From: Paraspadella gotoi
Lineage: Eukaryota > Chaetognatha
Reading direction: 5' to 3'
Assembly (NCBI GenBank): GCA_051294375.1
Contig: CM119263.1
Location: 21,202,268-21,266,267, forward strand
Length of the DNA: 64,000 nucleotides
Positions within the stretch are counted from its first letter, which is position 1. Each line of letters opens with the position of its first letter. The translations under genes were made by a program, and so were the position numbers. The notes beneath the pieces are model-generated. The model was not told where the DNA came from, did no database searches, and saw only the letters and a program-made list of their open reading frames with translations. Shown here in pieces: positions 33,829 through 44,398 of this stretch.

Positions 33829-36800
33829 CTGATAGGAAAAGAAGAATAAATTTGTATGGGAACCATTTTTTTATTAAAGGCGTCGTCGCCTGTCAATCTT
33901 TGTTTCCTGCATTATGTAAAGCTCATAGTAATAACTTGAAAATAAAGAAAGAAATGATTGCTTTATTAATGAATTGTGAACTTTAAATAGCGACAATATT
34001 TATCTTTTACCAGAAGCTAATTAGATTAAGCTAATTAAATAACTAATGGTGACTAAAAACTGAAACCAATTATAATATCTACTAGTTTATTATTATCATA
34101 AAATCCACTAATAGTTCTCACCCTCGGTCGTAAGGAAGGCATAAACCATGTAGCCTGGGATAATGGCGACGGTGATGCTCGTCATCATCCAGCCAATCAC
34201 GTTGGCGTAATACGGAAACACGTAACTGGTGGGAAACATAAAAATCATATATCATTCTTTGAAATAATATACAACTTCATTGATAGAGAAGCCAGGTACT
34301 CTGAGAGTGAATAAACGAGACTGTGAGAGAGTCTTGACTGAAAGCTTGCAGGGACCTGCTATGTCATTATCTTGTAAGAGTGATTGAGGCCTTAAACCAC
34401 CAAAGCCTATCCAAAGTCAGGGGCAAGATAGCTTATTTATTAAATTAATGGATAATTTTTATATTGGTTGTACAAATTTTATAGTTACAGAAAAAAACGT
34501 TATTATTTATTATTATTATTATTATTATTAATTTATTATTATTATTTTTTTTTAATTCAAAATTTCTATATTTTTGCTCCCAGTTTAAAACTGATTTAAA
34601 CTGAGACCCACAACAAACAAACGCGCCAAATTTATCCTAAAGTTTGTAAACACTTGACGTCGCTGTCGCGCACATGCGAAAACATGTGCAGCACTCGACG
34701 CCTGGTGGTCGATTCTCCATTTATTTCAACAAAAGATAATTTAACTCCCAAGCACCCCTATACCTAAAATATTAAAAAACGCACAAAGCTAATAAGCAAA
34801 ACTCTATATTGTTTTAAATTATCGTCCTCACTTTCAAAAGCGATTCTCTCTCTCTCCTCTCTCTCTCTCTCTCTTCCCTACTTTTGATATTCAAGAGGTT
34901 TGTAAGTGACGATGCTAGCGACGCTTATTGTTAGGAGGAAAAGTGGAGTCACGAATTTCCAGCAAATTCGCCAATAGATGGACGGTTTGAATCCGAGCAT
35001 CATTTGAATGTCGCTGATAGGATAATCAAAAAAAAAAACTAATAATCATGAAGATTATAAAAAATGTAAAAATGTTTAAAAATCTTTTTAGCATTTTCAA
35101 GTTTATCTGGATATGGACCGTAAGTTAGTAAAAGTTGGGGAAAAAACTGTTTCTCGTGCAAGACAGCATAAGCAAATCTGACCTAGAAAACTGATCCAAA
35201 CCGTAGAACCAGGCGAGAGCGATGGCCTCGAACATAACGGCGATCAAGATGCTTGTCCCGGCGGCGAACGTGTCTGAAAATCGCGTAGTCTACTATTTTA
35301 GTAATTTTTTATTTATTTTATATATTTTTTTATTTGTATTTTCTTTTTTTTATATAACATAAATTCTTTAATTTATTCTACAAAATTAAATTCAAAAACT
35401 AAGTTGTCACATTAACACACTTCTGTGCCCTCGTTATATTTTTCTCAATTCGATTTTTCGCAACTTCTGAGTTCCGACTGTTTTTTTTTTTTTCGCTTTA
35501 TATTACAAAGCCACTGCCACTAAGCCCACTATCATAACAACAAAATTATCATATTATGGCAACAGCCGGGTTGCCTGTGATGCCCATTGGGATGGGGCAT
35601 CTCACTGTTGGCTTTGGGGGCTTCCGACCCTCAGTGACGCCTGCAGTCACTGGCGGTTACCCTAAGACGGTCTCGCTTTGCAACGCAGAGGGAAGTCGTT
35701 AGGACTGTGGAATGGAACACAGTGTGGATGGAACACAACGCCTGGGATGGTGTGTTCCCCCCCCTGAGCCAATGAATTTGGCTGAACGATGGTGGACATG
35801 AGGCGGTGTGAATATACCGCCACAATATTTAAATTACAACATCAAATCCACGAACACGATTACAATTACAAAACCGCTACCCAAGATATGACCCTAAAAG
35901 ATCACCTACGACAAAAGTCTCACCGTCACAGTTTTTTCCTCACCCAAAAGCGTAAAGACGTAGACGCCGCCTCTGGTGGTCGACATGATGGACATGACGC
36001 TGGCGCTGTAGACGACGACGAAGGTAAGGATCTCCCGTCCGAACCTCACCTTTTGCATCCACTTAAACTCGTCCATAAGGCCGGTGAGGACCGCCTCGAG
36101 TCCGCCCATGCCGCTGTCGAGACCTAGAAAGGAAAAAGGAGAGAGAGAGAGAGAGATGTCAAGATAAGTGAGATAAAAATAAAATAAAACTGAACATTGA
36201 TTACTTTATTTCTTTCTTCCTGACAAAAACAGCCTGAAAAAATATGTAATTTAACTAAAAGAAGAGTAAAGACAAAAACAAAAATTCAAAGAGAGTGGGA
36301 AAGCCAGTGGGCATATAAATCAAATTTATTATACAAGAGTAAAAACGTGACGATATGCATATGATGATATTGGATCAGAAATTACTTAGCAAAAAAAAAT
36401 AGAAATTCACCCAGAGTGATGAGGAGGATGAAGAAGATGACGGCCCAGACGTAGGATCCGGGCAAAGTGGCGATGGCCTCGGGATAAACGATGAAGACGA
36501 GTCCGGGTCCTTGTTCCGCAACCTTGTCGATGGGAAGGCCCGACCGGTTGGCCATGAAGCCGAGGTACATGAACACCACGGAACCTAGGATCCCGAGTCT
36601 TTTAGTCTTGCGTCATAGTTAATCTTTTTACGGATCACCTTTTATTTTTTTAAATAAGCTTTATTTACATTTTGAATAGCCTTAAGTTTTCAAAAATAAA
36701 TATCGTCTGACACTTTTACAGTATTTTCATTATCTCCTTTCACCCCCCCCCCAACCGGCGAAGAGAGAGGTGGCGCTGTTGATGGCCGCCGTCCCCAGAC

Positions 36801-39800
36801 AATCGCGGTAGCAGTTGTTGTCGAATTTGTTGTAAGAAGCCAGCGCGATGTGGACGCCAAATCCGGCGCCGACGGAGAAGAAGATTTGGACCGCGGCGTC
36901 GATCCAGACTTGGGGGTTGGCGAGTCTGAAATGATTGGTGGATAAAATGATTGTTGATGGCTTGATTTATTTCATGAATTCATGAAAGGTTCTTTGACAA
37001 TTTAATGAATTTATGAATGAAGTGACTAATAAATTTAATAATTTAGTAGTATTCATTTAGTAAAAGATTGATTGAGACATTAATTCACTGTTTGATTTTT
37101 TGATGGATTCCTTTGACTTACAAATGGATTTTCGGATTGATGAAGTAGACTAGTCCCTCTCCAGCACCCGGAAGAAAACATCCACGGATGAAGAAGACGA
37201 GGAGGATGATGTAAGGGGCCGTCGCCGTCACCCACACAACCTAGAAGGGGAGTGGGGGTTGAAGGGGGTGGTCGATGATGGATAGGTTAGGATGCATACT
37301 GGATAGGAAGGATAGAAATTCATTTTAGTGACGTTATTTATTTATTCCAAACTTGATTACAGTTATTTCAGAATGACCCGTGACGAAATTCGACCTCACC
37401 CTGACCTGACCCGTCGCTGACCTTTCCCGAAGATTTGACCCCTTTCCACAGGGAAAAGTAGAGGATGGTAAAGACGAAAAAATTGCAGAGAACGAGTTGC
37501 CATTTCGGAGTTCCTGAGACGAGGAGGGGATGACAGTTACGCGTGACTTTTATTATCGCGGAACAAAACAAGAACATTTTCGTCTTGAGAGGGCGTTAGT
37601 TATTTACCGGTTTGTCTGTAAAGGTTATTGACGTAGATGTTGACTCATGATTATTTCTTTTTTTTGTTGAAAAAACATCTGTTCTTTTGTATCAAGAGTA
37701 TCAATCAATGTTCTCGTTTACTTTTTGCAATAACGATGATTCATAGTTTTCGTAAAAATTATAACTGTCGACTTTTTATGCTTGTAAGCTTTAAAATTAC
37801 GGATATATGTGTGAATAATTAAACACTAAAAACTAGAGAAAAATAATTTTTCACACCTACCTCTGTCACGCCCAAATCTCCATATCTCTCAATCACCAAG
37901 CCAAACATTCACCAGAAGCTCACTCAGTTTTAAGTTTTCCATGCCTCNNNNNNNNNNCCTTACCCAGGCCCGCCGCGCCCTTACTCACCCAAATCCCAGA
38001 ATCCCTCGCTCTCCTGCACGCTGAGGACGTGGCGATGATAATATTCGTGGGAAGAGAGTTTTCCCGTCGTCGCGTTGACGGTCACGTTGCCCCTCGTCAC
38101 TTCGGTGATGGAAGAGTTGGTGCTCCATTTCCATTCCCAACACTCGTCTGATGTGGAGGAGGGGAACGAAGTAATGAATGAAAGAATTAATGAATGAATA
38201 GATCAATAAATGGGAGAATAGAAAAATAGATGATTAAAAACAAAAAAGTTATAAATAAATGAATGAATGAATGTTTGACCGAATGCATTAATCAATGGAA
38301 GCATGAATTATCAAATGTGAAAGAACGAACAAATTAATAGATGATCATTCAATAAAAAATTAATAAATAAATGAAATAATTAAGAAATTAATGAATGAAA
38401 GAATGATTGAATGAATATATTTTTTCAAGAAAGACATCGGTAAGTCGCCTCACTCGTTAATTTCTAACTGATTTTTTTACCATAACAGATTTTAATTTTA
38501 TAGACTTTAATTTAAATTAACCTGACATAACATATCATACCATAACATACTTTACCATCCCTCCCGAGGTCCCAAAGTCCCTCTCACTTTTCCCAAATAA
38601 AACTGACCCGTGTTCCAGTCGTTCTCGCACGTTGTCCACGGCAGGATCCAGTTGAATGAGTTGAGCAGATAATAAAAAGCCCAACCGATGATGGTGTTGT
38701 AGTAAAAAGCGACGTCGAAGGCCATGAGGACCACGGAGAAGCCGATGCCCTTGAAGAGCGGGCAGACGTGATCCCAGACGGCGATGGCGCCCCGACGGGT
38801 GTATTGGCCTGCCAACAGGGGGTGCGGGTGTGTGGTGAGTTTTGATGATGGGTCACATCGGAGCTAAAAATGAGGTCGTATGATAATGCTTAATTATAAT
38901 ACTTGAAAAAATGGTCATTTATTTAATTAAAACAGTTAAAAAAAATAGTGTACAATAGAGTGATGTGAAAATGATACAATTTTAGAAAATTAAAATTAAG
39001 CATATAAAACATGAAAAAAAAATAATAAAAATACTTTAGTAAATTCATTTTTTAATTTTATACATTAGTGTGCACCAGTAAGGTATATTTATATTTAATA
39101 ATAAGTATATAATAGGCTTAAATTTCAAAATGCAAATTTTTAAATTTTAACATCGGATTTGGATTTCTTGCAAAAAGTTGATATAGGAAAGTATGATTCT
39201 TTTTTAAAAATTCTTTCATTAAAAAACTATATTTAGGACCCCCATTTTCAATTTCCAGCTTAAAAATATGTTTTTTGTAATTCTAACCTACTAAATGACA
39301 TGATTTTAGAAATAGATTGTTAGACATTGTGGTGTAATCTTTTCTTTTTGTTGTGTAGAGATAATTAGAAGAGTTTGAAATTGGTATAAACAACGATTTA
39401 TTTTGTTACAATGTACAGAAGCATCCGTCTAGAATTTCTGAGACGGCAAGCTCTGTAACTCGAGTACAAATGATAATTTGAAAGAGAGTTTTTGTCTTGT
39501 TATCGAGTACTCATATGGCTACTCCCCCTTCGGTAAGCCATTGCTCTACGACCACTTTTGGGACATAGCAGTTTATTGTAATAGTTTACCTTGAGTGGGA
39601 TTCGAATCCTACCATTCCATTCTGCGTCAAAGTCTTAGTTTTTAACCACTCGGCCATCTCGTTATTTAAAAAAAAAATTCAAAAACCTCAATATAAATTT
39701 TGGTTTTTCTTTTCTTTTTAGTCGATCTGGAAAAAAAATTCACTATTTAAACACCAATTACTCATGAGTGGATGGGGAGATTGACTTGAAATTTTGTATG

Positions 39801-42800
39801 TGGGTAGAAAAGTGTGTGATTAAACTGGAAATCAAGTTTCGATGGAATCGTTTGAGTGGAAATGAGTTTAAATGGAAAAAAAAAACTTGTTTCACTAATT
39901 GATTATGCTTTTTATATTAAATGTAAATGCAAGATGTATTAATTAATCAAATAATTAATCAGTTAATTAATCAATAAGTCAATTAATTAATCAATAATTA
40001 ATTAATCAGTCAATTAATCAATCAAAACAAACATTTTGGATCAAAATAATTAATTAATTACCTTGAATTAATTATTAATTAATTAATTACTGATAATGAT
40101 CGTTGGCAGATCCGACATTGTTTGCTCAAACTTGTTTTTATGCAAATCGAAAACTTAGATTATTCTTTTTTCGAAACGATTTCGTTCTTTCATTCTCTCA
40201 ATCATTAGCCTATTTATTAATATTGATACAATAAGCAACTAGTTAAAAACACTTAATAAAACACCTTAAAAGCAAGGTGAAAATGTTCAACGTCGCGTCG
40301 AGGCAACTGACTTTTCCTCAATTTCAAACATTAAAAATAAGCCAGATATTCGCTTTCTTTGTATTAATCGTCGTCGTTGCGACGTTCTGTCACGAATCGG
40401 AAAACTTGGGACTCGGATATCGAAATCTCTGCCTTTGAACGTTTAATTTTTTGTTTCCCCCCAAAAATTAAAAGCGAACCTACAGCTTTATATAATTTAA
40501 TTTGTACAAATTTTTTTGGGAAAATCACTTGGCCGAATGCTTAGCGCCCCGTATTTCAAGGTTACGAAAAGGTTTCAGGTTCAAATCTGGTTGAAGCATC
40601 TTTTTACAATAGGTTCTGATGTCCCAAAATTGGTCGTAGAGCAATGGCTTACCGAAGGGGGAGTAGCCATATGTGTACTCGATATCAAGACAAAAGCTCT
40701 CTTTAAAATTCTCATTTGTACTCGAGTTACAGAGCTTGCCGTCTCAGAAATTCTAGACGGATGCTACTGTACATATTTCGGCTTAGGTACAAGCCTTCTT
40801 CATCATTAACAGATGTGAAATTTAAAACAGATTGTGTGCATAAAGAAAAGAAAGATAGAGAGAGGGAATGGACAAAGTTTCCAACACAGAGTTGAGAAAG
40901 GACAGTAGTCAGTTGTGAGGACAGGTTGCTGCTGAAGAGGCAACCGCGCCCATCACAGAGCAAATGGAAGATAAGCAGAAGCGCCCTAAGAACATGGGCC
41001 ACTTGTCCCCACTTGTCCCCTACCACCAGGGGATCACGGAGTCATTGGTGCGGGTGCTAGCAAAGCAGGGGATCTCCACCTCAGTGACGGCCCGCAGTTC
41101 TCTGCTTGAGCTATTGGTGAAACCAAAAGATAAAATCCCCAGACTGAAAACATCAGGAGCCGTCTATTGGGCGGCCTGTGCAGGGGCGGGCAACCAAGCC
41201 TGTACGGCAGCAAACATGGGCGAGACAGGAAAGTCTCTAACAGACAGCTTCCAGCAGCATACGAAACCCTATCGCGATGCCAGAAGCCGAGCACACGGCT
41301 AACACTGGCCATCTATTTAGAGAATCAGACTGTCTCGTGCTGTCCCATGACCCAAGCTGGTTCTCAAGAGGTATTAGAGAGGCAATCTATATCAAGGCCC
41401 TCGAGCCCTCTTTGAACCGTGATGGAGAATGATTCAACCTCCCTCCAAGCTATGATTTGCTTATCAAAAACGTGGTGATTGGTGAAGGCCCCGTCTCCAC
41501 CACGTCCGCACAATGATTCCCCTATCTCCACTCAACGAGACAGGCAGAGACTCTTGCGCAGGCAATGGGCAGACGATACCTCTCCTACGCCTGTAGCAAC
41601 TCATTCCCTTTCTCTGTGGAGTGAGCGCCGCCCAAAGCGACGGCTGCAGGAGGAAGGGGAGGAGTTCACCACTCCTGTCGCGTAAGCGGCAAGAATGGAT
41701 AGCCACCCACCTTGCCAGCAGGCGAGAAGAGGGCAGTCGGCAGTCGTATCAGGCCATAGAGACATCAGAGTAGCCTTGGGTATCTTCCCACAAGGAAGCC
41801 TCCCCAACGCCGCACACATTGGCTCAACGATTTTGTCCTCCGAGCCACTGACGCGTCAATGACCCGACCACAATGATCAAGCCTTTCATTTGCACACACC
41901 AAGGGGGGCCAGCTCATTTTGAGCTCTATCTTAACTCTTATATTTTCACACACAATGTATTATTTTTCAGGTTCTCTCACTCTCTCTCCCTCTCTATCTC
42001 TCTCACCATTTCAATTTATTTTCACAAACTCGCTCTATTTGTTTCACCTTAATCTGTCCTCACAACTGACCACTGTCCTTTCTCAACTCTGTGTTGGAAA
42101 CTTTGCCCATTCCCTCTCTCTATACCAACTCAAACTCTTCTAAGAAAAAGATTTATATTTTCTTTTATCAACTTTTAACGAGGAATTTGAATCTGAATAA
42201 AAGATGAAAAAGTAAGTCGCCTCATAGAGATACTTATTAAATAGGTGATTAATTAAGATAATTATGCGGATTCTTGAGACGAAAAAATAAGTGGATGACG
42301 ATGGGATGAATGAACGAAGAAAGAAAAAAAAACAAAAGGATATTACAGGTAAAAAATTCGACGGGAGAAAAACAAAAGATATCTCCGATTTCACGGTGAG
42401 ATCAACATATTGGAGGGCAAATATTGCTGACCGCAAGTGGATTTTAATCCGATTTCAATTAGCGAGATTCTGCTTGCAAAGAACATGGCTTTTTTTGGTC
42501 TAAACATTTACGCGTCGCTGGCCACAGATATATGAAATTGGTACAACCAATATAAAAATTATCCAATAAGCTCTCTTGCCCCTGACTTTGGACAGGCTTT
42601 GGTGGTTTAAGGCCTCTATCACTCTTACAAGTAATGTAATTATGTAGTGATTTTATATCACTACCCGTTGGATAAGACTTTTTCTTCCATCAGCGCCGTT
42701 ATAGCTCACTAACAATGGTCACGGGTTCTAACCCTGGTCGAAACAGTCCTTGCAAATAGAGGGACGGGACGGTTAAACCACCGGTAAAAAGCCTACCGCC

Positions 42801-43983
42801 TACCGACAAAAAAAATCTCCCAGACCCACTGGGCACACTAAGTGTGGGGGCTATCTACACTATCCACTCCTCTCGGTTTGTTCATTTCCTTGTAATTCCT
42901 TTCGACTAAAATAAATAAACAAGCATATTTTTTTAATTTTAGTTTTTTTTAACTTAAAGCGATATAGTTTACAAGTTTTGATTGAATCTAAACCACTTGT
43001 AAATCTCGTTCGATGGTATTTTTCGTTGAACTCACCCAAGGCGAGTTCCAAGAAGAAAAGCGGAATAGCGCCGAAGACGAGCATGAGAAAGTAAGGGATA
43101 AGAAACGCGCCGCCGCCGTTTTTGTAGCAGAGGTAAGGAAATCGCCAGACGTTGGCTAAGTCGACCGAGAACCCCACCACCGACAGCAGGAAATCGAATT
43201 TGCTGATGGGGCGGGTAGGGAAGCGAAGCGGGAGAAGGGCAGAGGGGAAGAGGGGCGAGTTAAGTTAGTTTTCTTGGAGCGGAAAATCCGGGCTCTCATA
43301 GAAAAGAAAAGAAACGAATGAATGTAAAAATAAATTTAGATTTTTAGAAAAAAACAAACAAACAAAAAAAAAACAACCAAAAAATGAACCTGTTCCACGT
43401 TTCTCTGAGGATGTCTGTTGTGCTTTGTCGAGACTCGAAAGTCGGAACTTCTCCATCGGCGCCGAGATCAACTTAAAATCAAATTATCATACTAAATTTT
43501 AAATTTTCATTAATATTATATTTTATTTTGACAAGGAAATTTTAATAAAAAATCATGTTTTGGCCTTGTTTTTAGGCCTTTATCGGTGTAAATTATCAAT
43601 TAAAACTAGCTGAACAATAAATATCCTTTAATGCTTTTGTCTTATTTTAGAAAGTATCACAAATGACATGGATCCCCTCCCCGATCACTCAATCCAAACT
43701 GACCCCTTCTCTCCATCCACAAAGACTCACCTCCCAGAGTTTCCATGGCGATGACCTTTTCCATCGCCGCGTTCCCTTCGTCGTCGATCGACGCCGTCCA
43801 ATTTTCCACCGGCGTCACCTGTGTGACGCGTCTTGGCGACGACGACTCGCGATTGGACGATTTTTTCGGCGTCGACTCGTGATTGGCCAGAATGTCGGGA
43901 CGGGAATCGACGGCGTCCGATTGGGGGACGTGGTTGTTCATTGGCGCCGACGGAGGATGCTTCGGACACGGGTCGTGGTCCAT
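33716..43983 (-). CDS. SLC6A3/SLC6A2-like (DAT): Catecholamine (dopamine/noradrenaline-type) transporter, SLC6 family, 13 exons
   Basis: Na+/Cl--coupled plasma-membrane reuptake carrier for monoamines. Exons in coding order: 43983-43731, 43203-43036, 38808-38588, 38147-37989, 37513-37422, 37240-37122, 36925-36756, 36584-36411, 36123-35944, 35273-35183, 35013-34882, 34225-34122, 33828-33716, about 658 residues. TM1 carries Asp99 ([16 protein letters not shown]), the amine-binding Asp of monoamine carriers. The EL2 cysteines are 201 and 217, with N-glycosylation sites at 225, 235 and 239. TM6 is [12 protein letters not shown]8 has the Na2 pair Asp455-Ser456 ([11 protein letters not shown]), and [11 protein letters not shown] follows. 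The C-terminus FYLQHWLKI matches the DAT/NET PDZ ligand. All phases agree except exons 3-4 (one base short) and a one-base loss at the exon 2 acceptor, both probable sequencing errors. It converges with the DGK gene. Confidence 0.93.
34122..34225 (-). CDS. Transporter exon 12: TM12
   Basis: 104 bases, phase 2 in and phase 1 out. Encodes [19 protein letters not shown] then [15 protein letters not shown]. The hydrophobic helix and the YxFPxxAN start fit TM12. Confidence 0.94.
34268..34475. repeat. Dispersed repeat in transporter intron 11
   Basis: The segment from cttcattgatagagaagcca to ggataatttttatattgg recurs at 46140-46345 (about 95 percent alike by eye), at 46490-47085 in a damaged form, and in part inverted at 42545-42635. 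Non-coding. Family unknown. Confidence 0.7.
34882..35013 (-). CDS. Transporter exon 11: TM11
   Basis: 132 bases, phase 2 to 2. Encodes [20 protein letters not shown] then [20 protein letters not shown]. Near-identical pattern to DAT DIQQMTGxRPSLYWRLCWK. Confidence 0.95.
35183..35273 (-). CDS. Transporter exon 10: TM10
   Basis: 91 bases, phase 1 in and phase 2 out. Encodes [20 protein letters not shown] then WFYGLDQFS, the family-conserved TM10 block. Confidence 0.95.
35505..35825. repeat. Non-coding block in transporter intron 9 (copy 2)
   Basis: Cleanest version of the roughly 320-bp GC-richer block also present at 26630-26955 and inverted at 62860-63150. It contains gcatctcactgttggctttg and ccccccctgagccaatgaat. 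No conserved frame. Confidence 0.5.
35944..36123 (-). CDS. Transporter exon 9: TM8-TM9, sodium site 2
   Basis: 180 bases, phase 1 to 1. Encodes [20 protein letters not shown] then [39 protein letters not shown]. Asp-Ser after Leu is the Na2/substrate-site pair. The following residue is Gly where SERT and dDAT have Thr/Ser. Confidence 0.95.
36411..36584 (-). CDS. Transporter exon 8: TM7 and EL4
   Basis: 174 bases, phase 1 to 1. Encodes [20 protein letters not shown] then [20 protein letters not shown] and [17 protein letters not shown]. Matches [20 protein letters not shown]. Confidence 0.95.
36756..36925 (-). CDS. Transporter exon 7: TM6 with unwound segment
   Basis: 170 bases, phase 2 in and phase 1 out. 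Encodes [20 protein letters not shown] then [20 protein letters not shown] and [14 protein letters not shown]. The SVGAGFG break and SYNKFxNNCYRD are family signatures. Confidence 0.95.
37122..37240 (-). CDS. Transporter exon 6: TM5
   Basis: 119 bases, phase 0 in and phase 2 out. Encodes [20 protein letters not shown] then [19 protein letters not shown]. The TLPGA-like turn is present as FLPGA. Confidence 0.94.
37422..37513 (-). CDS. Transporter exon 5: TM4
   Basis: 92 bases, phase 1 in and phase 0 out. Encodes [20 protein letters not shown] then [13 protein letters not shown]...[13 protein letters not shown] is a hallmark of the monoamine subgroup. Confidence 0.95.
37989..38147 (-). CDS. 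Transporter exon 4: extracellular loop 2
   Basis: 159 bases, phase 1 in and phase 1 out. Encodes [20 protein letters not shown] then [20 protein letters not shown] and [12 protein letters not shown]. Three N-x-S/T sites and the second EL2 cysteine. Exon 3 ends in phase 0, so one base is missing at this junction. A 10-N gap lies just downstream at 37948-37957. Confidence 0.92.
38588..38808 (-). CDS. Transporter exon 3: end of TM2, TM3 and start of EL2
   Basis: 221 bases, phase 1 in and phase 0 out. Encodes [20 protein letters not shown] then [20 protein letters not shown] and [20 protein letters not shown]. First EL2 cysteine at residue 201. Asp172 in TM3 stands where vertebrate carriers have Tyr. 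Confidence 0.94.
39583..39665 (-). mobile_element. tRNA-like SINE head (Ser/Leu-tRNA type), family 2
   Basis: On the minus strand: gagatggccgagtggttaaa (A box) and gtaggattcgaatcc (B box), about 45 bases apart. Too imperfect for a working tRNA (no clean acceptor stem). Followed by a body ending near 39413 that is shared with 40620-40771. The inverted copy is at 59223-59300. Confidence 0.65.
39719..40113. mobile_element. Short inverted-terminal-repeat element (MITE-like)
   Basis: Starts agtcgatctgg and ends gcagatccgac, imperfect inverted termini of about 12 bases. Inside are one 165-bp unit (inverse of catttaaactcatttccact) and an ATTA-rich tail. No coding capacity. The mirror copy is at 58783-59170, and a 6.4-kb insertion at 49.9-56.3 kb has related ends. 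Confidence 0.5.
40522..40602 (+). mobile_element. tRNA-like SINE head, family 3
   Basis: cttggccgaatgcttagcgc (A box) and caggttcaaatctgg (B box) in a Ser-tRNA-like fold. Its body (40620-40771) is the same as that behind family 2 but in the opposite orientation, so the two flank the intron segment as an inverted pair. Mirror copy at 58150-58245. Confidence 0.6.
40620..42140 (+). mobile_element. Truncated Penelope-like element with inverted and direct terminal segments
   Basis: 40769-40930 is a terminal segment in inverse orientation (the reverse complement reads ctgttaatgatgaagaaggc and cctgtcctcacaactgac). 41000-41450 encodes the RT end and GIY-YIG part ([31 protein letters not shown], then after a frameshift [20 protein letters not shown]). 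41900-42140 is the terminal segment in direct orientation (ccagctcattttgagctc, then tgtcctcacaactgaccac). Such a mixed arrangement of terminal repeats is known from Penelope-like elements. The RT domain is missing, so the copy is dead. An inverted copy is at 56.6-58.0 kb. Confidence 0.72.
40776..40806 (-). ncRNA. Hammerhead-ribozyme-like core, weak (in Penelope terminal segment)
   Basis: On the minus strand: aTGATGAagaa, stem ggctt/aagcc around a 6-base loop, then GAAAT. The first core base is A instead of C and GAAAC has become GAAAT, so it is probably inactive. The same motif on plus is at 57963-57992. Confidence 0.35.
42690..42850 (+). mobile_element. tRNA-like SINE, family 4
   Basis: Head gcgccgttatagctcactaa (A-box-like) and cgggttctaaccctgg (B box), then a conserved tail (cctaccgacaaaaaaaatctc, cccactgggcacact). 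The reverse complement is found at about 49495-49690 in the inverted arm. Confidence 0.55.
43036..43203 (-). CDS. Transporter exon 2: TM1 and TM2, substrate Asp
   Basis: 168 bases, phase 1 to 1. Encodes [20 protein letters not shown] then [20 protein letters not shown] and [15 protein letters not shown]. Asp99 marks a monoamine carrier. Phase needs GC before AAATTC, but the acceptor here reads catcagcaaattc. The inverted copy has catcaaggcaaattc, so one G has probably been lost here. Confidence 0.94.
43731..43983 (-). CDS. Transporter exon 1: cytoplasmic N-terminus with start codon
   Basis: ATG at 43983-43981, 84 codons plus one base, donor gtgagt. Encodes [20 protein letters not shown] and further hydrophilic, Ser-rich sequence ending [10 protein letters not shown]. 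The start is the first ATG of the frame that joins in phase to TM1. N-terminal Ser/Thr richness fits known phosphorylation of these tails. A second ATG in the same frame (codon 15) is possible. Confidence 0.88.
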
Positions 43984-44398
43984 TTCTCTTTTTGAGGGGG
44001 TTTTGAGTTTTTTACTCGTTGCTAAGAGACAGGACGCGCGAGATTTTAGTTCATTTTTGTTTTCTTCACGTACGTAAAGAGACAGGAATGGAGAGGTAGC
44101 GAGAGAAAGAGAAAGAGTGAGAGTGAGANNNNNNNNNNGAGTGAGAGTAAGAGTGAGAGTGAGAGAGAGAGAGAGAGAAAGAGCGAGTCGTTAGATATAA
44201 AGAGAGCGATCGGTCTTCGATCGCCGAGGGTCCGTCTCGCCTACCGACGCGTCGTGTGAATCGATTATCCTTTGCGTCGGTGATGTTTGTGAATTTTTAG
44301 GTAAAACGAAGAGCGGATGTGATTCACCTCCAAACCGATTTCCATTACCGAAGAGGTTTTCCTGTCGATATTGAAAATTTGTGAATAAAAGATACGAT
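43984..44398. promoter_or_regulatory. Upstream flank of the transporter gene
   Basis: Holds a GA-rich run (44090-44185) with a 10-N gap (44129-44138), and a GC-richer segment 44190-44375 that recurs inverted at 47118-47338. It may contain the promoter or 5' untranslated exon, but I see no TATA box or initiator that I would defend. Confidence 0.3.

Larger units (their letters stand above)
38809..43035 (-). other. Transporter intron 2, filled with mobile elements
   Basis: 4.2-kb intron holding, in order, an inverted-repeat element (39719-40113) and its neighbours, two tRNA-like SINE heads (39583-39665 minus, 40522-40602 plus), a Penelope-like element (40620-42140) and another tRNA-like SINE (42690-42850). 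No exon seen. Confidence 0.75.

Noticed and set aside
39583-40602. Functional tRNA genes (Ser/Leu type)
   Set aside because: A and B boxes are present, but the acceptor stems do not pair cleanly and the heads are fused to repeat bodies. They are SINE heads.
42140-42503. Small genes on either strand beside the Penelope element
   Set aside because: The frames are AT-rich and low in complexity, have no motif, and are mirrored at 56.28-56.64 kb as part of the inverted arm.
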